From: Tritrichomonas musculus
Taxonomy: Eukaryota; Parabasalia; Tritrichomonadida; Tritrichomonadidae
Direction of reading: 5' to 3'
Assembly: GCA_039105265.1 (NCBI GenBank)
Contig: JAPFFF010000005.1
Span: forward strand, 4,511,501 to 4,575,500
Length of the DNA: 64,000 bases
Below, one piece after another: positions 38,522 to 46,268 of this stretch. The position numbers and the translations under genes were made by a program. The notes under the pieces are model-generated. The model was not told the DNA's origin. It was given only the letters and a program-made list of their open reading frames with translations, and ran no database searches. The number at the start of each line of letters is the position of its first letter. The stretch's first letter is position 1.

Positions 38522-38809
38522 TTAATAGGATAATTTAGAAAGTTCTCTTTCCAATTTTAATTTCCTTTCGACTTTTCTAAGTTGAATATCTAGAAATTCC
38601 CATTTCTTTTGATATTCTACTTCTCGATCTTGGAGTTCGTATATATCAGTTTCATCGTCTGGATCTAAAAACGAATACTCGTTCTTTTTGATGAGTTGCT
38701 TGAGACTTTCTATCTCGCGCTTATAATAAACTTTGACTTTCTTCAAAGCAAGCATGTTAGAACAGCCTTTTCTAAGTTCTTCTTGAATGAGCATTTCGCA
38801 AGCAAACAT
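38522..38809 (-). CDS. Small coiled-coil protein of element A
   Basis: A 95-residue protein starting MFACEMLIQEELRKG. It is helical with a YSFLDPDDETDIYEL acidic turn and a Lys/Glu-rich end. It shares start sequence style and upstream repeat with the 37620 gene, so these two are probably duplicated units. Function unknown. Confidence 0.5.
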   Translation of the reverse strand: MFACEMLIQEELRKGCSNMLALKKVKVYYKREIESLKQLIKKNEYSFLDPDDETDIYELQDREVEYQKKWEFLDIQLRKVERKLKLERELSKLSY

Positions 38810-38819
38810 TTTGATAAAT

Positions 38820-39015
38820 GAAGTGATGAAGTGAGAGAATGTCCTAACAGGGCACGCCCACTTTTTGAGAGGCAGAAATTCTTACTTTTTTGCCAATTAC
38901 CGGAGGCTAGAAATGAACTTTTTGAGAAGGTAGATGAACTTTTTGAGAAGGCAGAAATTCTTACTTTTTTGCCACCTTACCGGAGGCTAGAAATGAACTT
39001 TTTTGAGAAGGCATA
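38820..39015. repeat. Dispersed element A repeat, block 3
   Basis: The same GAAGTGATGAAGTGAGAGAA head as block 2, followed by three copies of a unit containing GAACTTTTTGAGAAGG and GCAGAAATTCTTACTTTTTT, with CTTACCGGAGGCTAGAAATG between them. It lies upstream of the 38809 gene. The internal tandem copies show recent local duplication. Confidence 0.8.
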
Positions 39016-39030
39016 ATTTTCTTACCTTTA

Positions 39031-39267
39031 TTATTTAAACCATTTATTTGTTTGAAGAGGTGGTCGGTTTTTTGATATTAGGATGTTTTTCATTTTTTGT
39101 AAATCTTCTGGAAGCTTATTTGGAGTTGGAATATTATTTATTTTAGGAATGTTGTTCGTACCAATTTGTTCATTTGCCCTTGCCAGAATTTGTTTTGCTC
39201 TTTCTGCATTTGCTCCAATATTTTCATTTGGGTTTGTTAATTTTTTCATAAATTCACCAAAAGCCAT
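39031..39267 (-). CDS. MAFG-type small protein of element A, second
   Basis: A 78-residue protein beginning MAFGEFMKKLTNPNENIG. It is helical then Pro/Asn/Ile-rich (NNIPKINNIPTPNKLP) and has a basic end. The MAFG-x-x-x-KK start is shared with the proteins at 33819 and 51340. It lies just downstream of the kinase gene on the same strand. The role is unknown; a minor virion protein is possible. Confidence 0.45.
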   Translation of the reverse strand: MAFGEFMKKLTNPNENIGANAERAKQILARANEQIGTNNIPKINNIPTPNKLPEDLQKMKNILISKNRPPLQTNKWFK

Positions 39268-39299
39268 ATATTTTTTTTGTTCAAGATAAAAAAATTTTT

Positions 39300-40088
39300 T
39301 TATTCAAACCAATTATGATGTAAAGCATCTTCTGCTGTCGGTCTTTTTGTAGGATCTTTTTGTGTCATTTTTGATAATAAATCAGATGCGGAAGCAGAGA
39401 ATTCATCATCTAATTCAAACTTGACAGAATGAATCAAATCTCGTAATTGAGTCATAGTTCTTGCTTTTTTATATGGTAATTCTCCAGTCAACATACGATA
39501 TAAAACAACTCCACAACTCCAAATATCACTAGCAAATCCATCATAACTTTGGGAAGCGTCAATAGCTTCAGGACTTAAATAATAGGGAGTTCCTCGAGTT
39601 TCAGAAACAGATTGACTTTCGACAGCACATCCAAAATCATGCAATTTTATTTCGAGGTTTCGAGTCATCAAAAAATTTCCTGGCTTAACATCACAAAAAG
39701 AAATTCCTTTTGCATGAACATATCTTATTGCTTCAAGAATTTGTTGCATAATAATTTTTGCCAAGAACTCATAGTTTGTTCCAAATCTTCCAAATTTTTC
39801 GAGATATTCTTCTAAACTCTCATCTTCAAGTTTTGTGAAAATATAGATATTTTTGGAATCTTCACAATGATGAATTATTTCTTCAATATTATCATGAGTC
39901 AAAGATTTTTGGATTTCGATTTCTTTTCCAATATATTTTTCTTTTTTGATAGCTTTACAAACAAAACATTCAGCATTTCTGAAGGCATGATATAATGTAG
40001 AAAATCCTCCGTCTTGAAATTTTTTCATAATCAAAAATCCATCAATATGTCTTGGAATATCGATTTCGCTAATCATAGAATCAAACAT
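39300..40088 (-). CDS. Serine/threonine protein kinase carried by element A
   Basis: A 262-residue, single-domain kinase. It has a glycine-rich loop KKFQDGGFSTLYHA (22-35), ATP-anchoring Lys45 in FVCKAIKK, helix C Glu near 57, catalytic loop FCDVKPGNFL (Asp133, Lys135, Asn138), DFG at 151-153, activation end GTPYYLSPEA, SDIWSCGVVLY and DPTKRPTAEDALHHNWF. The His-Arg of HRD is replaced by Phe-Cys, so it is non-RD, but all metal- and ATP-binding residues are present. It reads like a trichomonad CAMK/AMPK-type kinase, presumably captured from a host. The element's upstream motif precedes it, tying it to this element's regulation. Substrates are unknown. Confidence 0.85.
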   Translation of the reverse strand: MFDSMISEIDIPRHIDGFLIMKKFQDGGFSTLYHAFRNAECFVCKAIKKEKYIGKEIEIQKSLTHDNIEEIIHHCEDSKNIYIFTKLEDESLEEYLEKFGRFGTNYEFLAKIIMQQILEAIRYVHAKGISFCDVKPGNFLMTRNLEIKLHDFGCAVESQSVSETRGTPYYLSPEAIDASQSYDGFASDIWSCGVVLYRMLTGELPYKKARTMTQLRDLIHSVKFELDDEFSASASDLLSKMTQKDPTKRPTAEDALHHNWFE

Positions 40089-40121
40089 TTTAAGTGAATT
40101 GATAATCTCCTTTGAGGAATA

Positions 40122-40139
40122 TTTTTGTTCCTCGTCAAG
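40122..40139 (-). promoter_or_regulatory. Element A upstream motif, copy 9 (kinase gene)
   Basis: Minus-strand CTTGACGAGGAACAAAAA, 34 bases before the kinase ATG at 40088. An exact match to copies 2 and 3. Confidence 0.6.
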
Positions 40140-40140
40140 T

Positions 40141-40368
40141 CTAATCTAACCAAATCTTTTTGATATTATTTTTTACATATGCATATTGTCTAATATTTTC
40201 CATAAAAGTTTCTTCATTAGGATCTAATAAACATTCTTGAATGAATTCATCATCTTCTATATCATATAATATATCGATTGTTTTTTCAATCCAATAAGCT
40301 TTTTCCTCTTCATCAGTTGTTGAAAAATATTTTATTACATAATGATAAATTTCTTTATATGGGTTCAT
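40141..40368 (-). CDS. Small acidic helical protein, tandem paralogue 1
   Basis: A 75-residue protein. The pattern KYFSTTDEEEKAYWIEKT followed by FIQECLLDPNEETFMENI is repeated in the next gene upstream (KYFSSTDEDEKELLVQKT, FIKKCLEDSNDDDYMDNI), so the two arose by tandem duplication. No known family. Acidic and probably cytosolic. Confidence 0.55.
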   Translation of the reverse strand: MNPYKEIYHYVIKYFSTTDEEEKAYWIEKTIDILYDIEDDEFIQECLLDPNEETFMENIRQYAYVKNNIKKIWLD

Positions 40369-40380
40369 TATTTTTTTTAT

Positions 40381-40638
40381 TTAAATAAATAAATATATTT
40401 TACCTTCTTCTTTAACTATCTTTGTCTTTTCTTCATGTTCCTTCATCCTAATATAAGTCTTGATATTATCCATATAATCGTCATCATTTGAGTCTTCAAG
40501 ACATTTTTTAATAAAGTTCGGTTTTTCATTTTCAGAAATTATTTTTTTTGTTTTTTGGACCAAAAGTTCTTTTTCATCTTCGTCTGTTGATGAAAAATAT
40601 TTTTCGACATTTTGAGATAATTCTAGTAAGGTATTCAT
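40381..40638 (-). CDS. Small acidic helical protein, tandem paralogue 2
   Basis: I use the ATG at 40638 (MNTLLELSQNVEKYFSS), 85 residues; upstream there is only a non-ATG extension. Paralogous to the 40141 gene, with an added Lys-rich tail. Divergent from the DNA polymerase gene that starts at 40708, with the motif start CTTGACGAC at 40675 between them. Confidence 0.55.
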   Translation of the reverse strand: MNTLLELSQNVEKYFSSTDEDEKELLVQKTKKIISENEKPNFIKKCLEDSNDDDYMDNIKTYIRMKEHEEKTKIVKEEGKIYLFI

Positions 40639-40694
40639 TATTTGTCGATACACAAAAAAAAATGATTAATTATACTTGACGACACTCTTTAACT

Positions 40695-40700
40695 TCACTA
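40695..40700 (+). promoter_or_regulatory. Initiator-like site of the element A polymerase gene
   Basis: TCACTA, seven bases before the ATG at 40708, fits the host-type Inr TCA-pyrimidine-W-A. A degenerate CTTGACG motif stands 20 bases further upstream. Confidence 0.5.
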
Positions 40701-40707
40701 AAATATT

Positions 40708-43700
40708 ATGCAGTATAATAACGCTGTATTACCTCCCCCACCGCCACCTCGGCCTTTAGATAGATATGTTGATTCAGATACATATTTTCTGCGAAATGCA
40801 AAAAGATTATCTCAACTTCATCACGCACAAGATGATTGGTCTTTACCTTCTCATCATAAAAGATTATCTTATCTCAAATGGCTTCAAAATCGTCAAAATC
40901 AAAGACAAGAAGATATTGTTCAAAGATTTATGAGAAAATTATATAAATCACCAACAAACTGGCAAATTGATTTTGATATTTTGTCAGAATATGGACGAGA
41001 AAGAATCTTTGAACCACTCAAGGATTTTTTCCAAAATGTCTTATCTTTACATGCAGCTTCCAATGAATATAAAATATCTTTTGCTGTCGGAACAGAATGG
41101 CATTCCCTACCTTTTACTCCTCAGATTTTTAATAAGTTAATGGAAAATTTAACTGAACAAAACTTTCTATTTCAGATGGACGAAAGACCAGCAGAATATT
41201 TTTATAAAAGAGAATTGAATGAATTACCAGATTGGTCTTTATTTTCTTCCTTGAAATTCTCTCGAATATATAATGTAAAAGAGTATTATCAAACTATCGG
41301 AGGGGAATTCTTTTTATTTTTAGTCGATTCTGACGTTCCAAAACCAATAAAAAAATATCTTGAGCGTCTCCAAATTTTCTCATCTTTAGATAAAAATGGA
41401 AAAGTACGAAAACAATTTGATGATTGCTGCTTTGTTTATGCTCTTGCTCAAACAGGATTATATGACGAATCTACTTTGAATCAAATTCGCCTTCGAATCA
41501 ATAATCGTTTCTTATCTCAAAATAATTTAAATCAGCTTTGTGTTGAATTTGGGATTCATATTGATTTATCATTTATTGATGAACAAGCAACAGGAAAAAA
41601 TAAAAAAAGACAAGTTCGCTCCCAAAAAAATGGAGTTCGAAAAAATTATTTAGGAATTTCTGATGCTCCTCCCAACAGAACTCATCATTTCAATGTTTAT
41701 CAAAAACATTATTTCATTGAAGAGAAAACTCCAATAACATCTTATTATGCAAAAAATTGGAGAAACATAAATGATGCTTCAAAATTTAATAAAGAATATC
41801 GAGTCTCAAAAGGGAAAGGTCATTTTACAAAAGGAATAACATTTATTTCATCATCTAATTTGGTCCGAACTTTATTTGAACAAAGATGTTTTCATCCAAT
41901 AACATATGGAGAATATAAGATATTAAATACTGTTTTCTATAATGAAATTGATGATGAAAATCTTGATTTAGATTATAATCCTGATTATTGTACAAAACTC
42001 ATTCAGCCAAAAAATTTTACTCCAAATGATCTCAAGAAAAAACCTGGAAAAAAATATGACCCGACAATTTGGTATGCTGATTTTGAGGCTGATACAAGTG
42101 GAAAAATTCATGTACCATATCTATGTGTTCTTCACTCTCAAAATGGAGTTTTTCAACAAGTCTTCAAAGGAAAAACTTGTAATATATCTTTATTAGATTT
42201 TTTACCTACTGAATCGATAGTTTATTTCCATAATTTATCATATGATATTCGCTTCCTTGCTTCATTTGGAATATCAAATTCGACTCCAAGAGGGAATTCA
42301 ATATTAAAATCAACAATCCAATACAAAGGCAAAAAAATTACGTTGAAAGATACTGTCCCAATCTTATCTTGCAAACTTAAAGATATTCCAAAAATGTTTA
42401 AGTTAGATGATGTTATGAAAGAAATCTTTCCATATAAATATTATACATTAGATCGTCTAGAAAAAGGAATTGGAAAAATATCAGAAGCAGGATTAAAAGA
42501 AGACCAAACTTGGACTGATCATGACAAATATTTGTTTAATCTAAATATTGATTCGATTCCTGGATGTCGAAAATCGACTGACGAATTTGATATGTGGAAA
42601 TATGCAATTTTTTATTGTAATCAAGATGTTAATATCCTTCGACTCGGCTTCAATAAATTTTGTGAAGGATTCAAAAAAGATTTTAATATTAATCCATTTA
42701 ATTTTGTTTCTATATCCTCTTTAGCAAATGAAGTTTTTAATCAAAAAGTCTTTTATAATCATAATCTCTTTGAAGTTGGAGGAGTTGTTCGAAAATTCTT
42801 GTCTGGAGCAATATATGGTGGAAGATGCATGACGGCCTGGAATAAAAAATGGCATATCAAAAATGAACTCTATGATTTTGATGCAAAAAGCCTTTATCCA
42901 TCTGCTATGGCAAGATTATATACTGTTGAAGGGATTCCAAGAATACTCAAACCAAACGAAAAAAATATGGAGTTTTTATCAAATTGTAGTGCTTATGTTG
43001 TCGAAATAATTATTTCAAAAGTTCATAAACATTATCCATTTCCTTTGATAGTTCAAAAGACAAAAAATGGAAATCTCAATGATGACCATATCTCTGAACC
43101 TCTTCGTATGACTGTTGATAATATTACTCTTGAAGATTTAATAAATTTCCAAAAAATCGATTTCGATATTGTCAAAGGATATTATTGGAAAGGACAAAAA
43201 GATTTCTCAATCCAAAAAGAAATTCGAAAAATTTTCGACAAAAGATTAGAATATCAAAAAGAGAAAAATCCTTTGGAGCAAATTTATAAACTCATTATGA
43301 ATTCTTGTTATGGAAAGACGATAGAGAGGCCTCATGAAAAGGACTTAAAATATTTCCAAGATGATCAAACACTCGAAAGATTTTGGATGAAAAACTACAA
43401 TAAAATTGTTGAAGATATCGAATTATCACATTCTCCATTCTCAAAAGCTATTCATCAAATAAAGACCCTGAAGCCTATCGATAAACATTTTAATTTTTCT
43501 TTGATGGGCATACAAGTCTTGTCTATGTCAAAAAGAATCATGAACGAAGTCATGTGTTTAGCATATGATTGTGGCTGTCGAATTTATTATCAAGATACTG
43601 ACTCATTCATGATAGAAAAAGATGATTTGCCATGTCTAGAAAATCAATTCGAGAAAAAATATCATCGAAAGTTAATAGGAAGTCAGTTAGGACAATTCCA

Positions 43701-44067
43701 TTGTGATTTCAAACCAATTTCTGGTCACGATGAAGACCCTTGGGCTATTGAATCATATTTCTTGATGAAGAAAATGTATGTCATGAAAATCACTGACTCA
43801 ACAGGAGAAATCGACTATGTTATCCGAGGAAAAGGACTTACTTTAAATTCAATATTAGCTCTTGCCGAAGAGAAATTTGGAGGAGATGTTATGAAAGTTT
43901 ATGAAGCAATCTATAATGGATCTCAAGAAACTTTTGACCTAACGAAAGGACAACCAAGATTCTCGCTCAATAAAAACATGACCGTCTCTACTCTTGACGT
44001 ATTCAAAAGACGAATTTCGACAACTTATGAAAAAGCAGATGCTTTAGAATATTTTGATTTTGAATAA
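40708..44067 (+). CDS. Protein-primed family B DNA polymerase (pPolB) of element A
   Basis: 1119 residues. Exonuclease motifs: WYADFEAD (about 455-462), VYFHNLSYDIRF (about 504-515) and YCNQDVNILR (about 635-644). Polymerase motifs: A YDFDAKSLYPSAM (about 720-732), B KLIMNSCYGK (about 861-870) and C YYQDTDSF (about 960-967). YGGRCMTAW before motif A fits the protein-primed subfamily. The N-terminal 450 residues hold a separate domain with DDCCFVYALAQTG (about 240-252) and HHFNVYQKHYFIEE (about 326-339), a Cys/His layout resembling an OTU-type cysteine protease. It should replicate the element from its ends. It is clearly related to, but diverged from, the element B polymerase. All core motifs are present. 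Confidence 0.9.
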   Translation: MQYNNAVLPPPPPPRPLDRYVDSDTYFLRNAKRLSQLHHAQDDWSLPSHHKRLSYLKWLQNRQNQRQEDIVQRFMRKLYKSPTNWQIDFDILSEYGRERIFEPLKDFFQNVLSLHAASNEYKISFAVGTEWHSLPFTPQIFNKLMENLTEQNFLFQMDERPAEYFYKRELNELPDWSLFSSLKFSRIYNVKEYYQTIGGEFFLFLVDSDVPKPIKKYLERLQIFSSLDKNGKVRKQFDDCCFVYALAQTGLYDESTLNQIRLRINNRFLSQNNLNQLCVEFGIHIDLSFIDEQATGKNKKRQVRSQKNGVRKNYLGISDAPPNRTHHFNVYQKHYFIEEKTPITSYYAKNWRNINDASKFNKEYRVSKGKGHFTKGITFISSSNLVRTLFEQRCFHPITYGEYKILNTVFYNEIDDENLDLDYNPDYCTKLIQPKNFTPNDLKKKPGKKYDPTIWYADFEADTSGKIHVPYLCVLHSQNGVFQQVFKGKTCNISLLDFLPTESIVYFHNLSYDIRFLASFGISNSTPRGNSILKSTIQYKGKKITLKDTVPILSCKLKDIPKMFKLDDVMKEIFPYKYYTLDRLEKGIGKISEAGLKEDQTWTDHDKYLFNLNIDSIPGCRKSTDEFDMWKYAIFYCNQDVNILRLGFNKFCEGFKKDFNINPFNFVSISSLANEVFNQKVFYNHNLFEVGGVVRKFLSGAIYGGRCMTAWNKKWHIKNELYDFDAKSLYPSAMARLYTVEGIPRILKPNEKNMEFLSNCSAYVVEIIISKVHKHYPFPLIVQKTKNGNLNDDHISEPLRMTVDNITLEDLINFQKIDFDIVKGYYWKGQKDFSIQKEIRKIFDKRLEYQKEKNPLEQIYKLIMNSCYGKTIERPHEKDLKYFQDDQTLERFWMKNYNKIVEDIELSHSPFSKAIHQIKTLKPIDKHFNFSLMGIQVLSMSKRIMNEVMCLAYDCGCRIYYQDTDSFMIEKDDLPCLENQFEKKYHRKLIGSQLGQFHCDFKPISGHDEDPWAIESYFLMKKMYVMKITDSTGEIDYVIRGKGLTLNSILALAEEKFGGDVMKVYEAIYNGSQETFDLTKGQPRFSLNKNMTVSTLDVFKRRISTTYEKADALEYFDFE

Positions 44068-44073
44068 ATAGTG

Positions 44074-44466
44074 ATGAGTAAAAAAATTATTCCAAAACAA
44101 GAAGTATTTAGTACTTTAAAGTTTGATGTTCATTTTAATAAAAAAATTCCTGAGGGTAAAGATTTACCAAAATGTGAGGGGACCCATTTTTGTGTCATAA
44201 CAGAAGATAATACATCTTATTTTTATCCATTTTTATTATATGATTTAATGTATACAGACTCTTTAATCGATGATATAAAAGAAATGATAAAATATGCTAA
44301 AAAACATAAATTGATTCTGACAGGAGAAATCTTAGGAGTTCGCATACCTTTAAAGGATGGCGAGCCTATTGCTGTGAATGAAAAAAAGATCAAAACAAAA
44401 ATAACAATATCAAAAAATGAATTAAAAATGACAGATTATGATTTTCAAATTGGAAGTTCAAAATAA
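44074..44466 (+). CDS. Small beta-type protein of element A, family X member 1
   Basis: A 130-residue protein from the ATG six bases after the polymerase stop, so probably linked to it. It has a first strand STLKFDVHFNKKIP, a helix SLIDDIKEMIKYAKKH and then KLILTGEILGVRIPL. The same order (strand F-x-x-P, acidic mid-part, helix, then K-x-x-x-x-G-x-x-x-G) recurs in four other element A genes, at 45105, 47811, 61390 and around the B insertion. I call this group family X for reference. No known fold is recognised. Confidence 0.55.
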   Translation: MSKKIIPKQEVFSTLKFDVHFNKKIPEGKDLPKCEGTHFCVITEDNTSYFYPFLLYDLMYTDSLIDDIKEMIKYAKKHKLILTGEILGVRIPLKDGEPIAVNEKKIKTKITISKNELKMTDYDFQIGSSK

Positions 44467-44477
44467 AAAAAAATTGT

Positions 44478-44729
44478 TTAGTAATCTAGTAATTGAAGTC
44501 TTATCGAAATTAAAGCATCTTGAAGCTTTGTTCTTTTTTCACAATATCTTTCTCTTTTTTTCATCATTTCTTTAGCTGAGATATAAGGATGTTCTAGGAA
44601 AGTCCATTGTATAGAAAATTCATTACATTCAAAATCTTCCTGCCAATCTTTCAAAGTTTCTCGGAGAGCTTCATGATATGATTTTCCTATTCTTAAGTAA
44701 TAACTTGCTGTTGCTTGCCAAGATGCCAT
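44478..44729 (-). CDS. Small helical protein of element A
   Basis: An 83-residue protein from the ATG at 44729 (MASWQATASYYLRIGKSYH). It has amphipathic helices with a Trp-rich middle (KDWQEDFECNEFSIQW) and a coiled-coil end. The upstream motif (44771-44792) and a TCACTTT tract precede it. No family recognised. Confidence 0.5.
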   Translation of the reverse strand: MASWQATASYYLRIGKSYHEALRETLKDWQEDFECNEFSIQWTFLEHPYISAKEMMKKRERYCEKRTKLQDALISIRLQLLDY

Positions 44730-44770
44730 ATTCCTCAAAAAAGAAAGTGATATAAATAAATATTTCAAAC

Positions 44771-44792
44771 AAAAAATACGTGGCTTGTCAAG
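44771..44792 (-). promoter_or_regulatory. Element A upstream motif, copy 10
   Basis: Minus-strand CTTGACAAGCCACGTATTTT, a diverged copy between the divergent starts at 44729 and 44838. Confidence 0.45.
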
Positions 44793-44837
44793 TCGATTCT
44801 GAGACAATGATAAGATAAATAACATCACTTTTTTAAA

Positions 44838-45065
44838 ATGTGTTTTGTTCAAGAAAGACTCGCCGAAATTCGACGCAGAATTGATGACTTAGAAAATCAT
44901 CTCTCATCAAACCCTAATGTAGAATTCATTCATGTCGAAGATAAGAATCAAAAGAAAAATTTGGAAATTTTTAACGGAGCATTTACTCAGCAAGATTTTT
45001 TGGTTCTTGCATTATACACACTGACAATCATGATTTTAACAAAATTCATAATTCGATCTAAGTAA
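44838..45065 (+). CDS. Small tail-anchored membrane protein of element A
   Basis: A 75-residue protein. An N-terminal coiled coil (RLAEIRRRIDDLENHL), a polar middle and a single hydrophobic span near the end (FLVLALYTLTIMILTKFII) closed by RSK. This is the topology of a C-tail-anchored protein, with the coiled coil in the cytosol. It may recruit other coiled-coil proteins of the element to a membrane; this is inference. Confidence 0.55.
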   Translation: MCFVQERLAEIRRRIDDLENHLSSNPNVEFIHVEDKNQKKNLEIFNGAFTQQDFLVLALYTLTIMILTKFIIRSK

Positions 45066-45104
45066 ATAAACTAAAAATTTTTTCCTAAATATATTTTTTT
45101 ATCT

Positions 45105-45506
45105 TTATGGACTCAAAACTACATAATTATGAGGATGATTCACTTTTCTTGAACCGTTTAATGGATAAACTCTAACGATTCTAAAATATCCTCTCACTGC
45201 TCTAACCGAACAATATTTTGGTAAATATTTATACAAAGCCATTTTTCCATTTGAGCCTTTGATAACGACAAGAAATTGTCCAGTAAGTCTTACCCTATGT
45301 CCTCGTAATTTTTTCATTATTTTAACTAAATTTTTATTAACATCTCCAGATAGCCAATTAAAGGCTATATCATTCATTTCTAATTTATCAGGAGATATCG
45401 TAAAATAATCAGCTTCTGCAGCTACATCCTGTAAATCATCTAAGAGATCCCCACGTAGATGAGGTTTAAATTTAAATTGACCTGTTTGAAACATAAATTT
45501 AGTCAT
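45105..45506 (-). CDS. Small beta-type protein of element A, family X member 2
   Basis: A 133-residue protein from the ATG at 45506 (MTKFMFQTGQFKFKP). It follows the family X layout: a strand QTGQFKFKPHL, an acidic mid-part with ADYFTISPDKLEM, a helix NKNLVKIMKKLRGH and RVRLTGQFLVVI. The basic Tyr/Arg-rich C-terminus is member-specific. Function unknown. Confidence 0.5.
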   Translation of the reverse strand: MTKFMFQTGQFKFKPHLRGDLLDDLQDVAAEADYFTISPDKLEMNDIAFNWLSGDVNKNLVKIMKKLRGHRVRLTGQFLVVIKGSNGKMALYKYLPKYCSVRAVRGYFRIVRVYPLNGSRKVNHPHNYVVLSP

Positions 45507-45578
45507 TAATATTTTTTTAAGCAAAATAAAGAAAATAGAGGTAGATAAAATATTGAAAATTTTTTTTATTTAGGAAGG

Positions 45579-46010
45579 TTATGAATCACCAAAAATAGGG
45601 AGATAATAAGTTTGCAAAATCTGAGAGTATTTCAAATAATCATAAGAACGGAATTGGTTAATAATTTTTCCCAAAGGCCATTGATATGTCCTGTCAATTT
45701 TTTGTCTTTGTTCCTTGCATTTTTTCATTGCTTTTTCGACATCGTCTCGAAGTTTGGTCAGTTCTTGATTTTTATGCTGAAGTTCATATAAAGCTTTTTG
45801 TTCATCATCATGAAAAGGCTCAACATTTTTGGCTGATAGATCAAGAATCTCTTGTTTCTTTGCTGGAATCAAACTTGATATTTCCCAACATTCCTGACTC
45901 AAATTTCGAAATTCTTGATATTCATTCAAGATGTCATCACATATTTTTTTGAGTTCCTTGATCATTGAAATCTTCTCTATTGTTGAAGCTGGGGTATAGG
46001 AAGAATCCAT
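45579..46010 (-). CDS. Coiled-coil protein of element A
   Basis: A 143-residue protein from the ATG at 46010 (MDSSYTPASTIEKISM). Long coiled coil with a break at SLIPAKKQEILDL and a basic, Tyr-rich tail. It is divergent from the surface-protein gene at 46269, and the triplicated 74-bp promoter unit lies between the two, so both may be controlled by it. Confidence 0.5.
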   Translation of the reverse strand: MDSSYTPASTIEKISMIKELKKICDDILNEYQEFRNLSQECWEISSLIPAKKQEILDLSAKNVEPFHDDEQKALYELQHKNQELTKLRDDVEKAMKKCKEQRQKIDRTYQWPLGKIINQFRSYDYLKYSQILQTYYLPIFGDS

Positions 46011-46056
46011 TCCAAAATAAAAAGTGAAATGTTCTTTGATATCAATAAAGAAATTT

Positions 46057-46268
46057 CGCCTTGACGAATCACAAAAAAAAGATAAAACGTAAAATCGTCC
46101 AGAACACATCACTTTTCAATAAAGAGTTTTCGCCTTGACGAATCACAAAAAAAGATAAAAACGTAAAATCGTCCAGAACACATCACTTTTCAATAAAGAG
46201 TTTTCGCCTTGACGAATCACAAAAAAAGATAAAAACGTAAAATCGTCCAGAACACATCACTTTTCAAA
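46057..46268 (+). promoter_or_regulatory. Triplicated 74-bp promoter unit before the surface-protein gene
   Basis: Three nearly identical units start at 46057, 46131 and 46205. Each holds CGCCTTGACGAATCACAAAA, ACGTAAAATCGTCCAGAAC and ACATCACTTTTCAA, and the last ends at the ATG at 46269. Each contains the element's CTTGACG...ACAAAAA motif and the TCACTTTT tract seen next to other start codons. Duplication of a whole promoter suggests selection for strong or switchable expression. Confidence 0.75.

Noticed and set aside
29440-46226. TTGACG as a bacterial -35 promoter box
   Set aside because: The host is a eukaryote, no -10 box follows at the right spacing, and the motif works in both orientations upstream of AT-rich starts.
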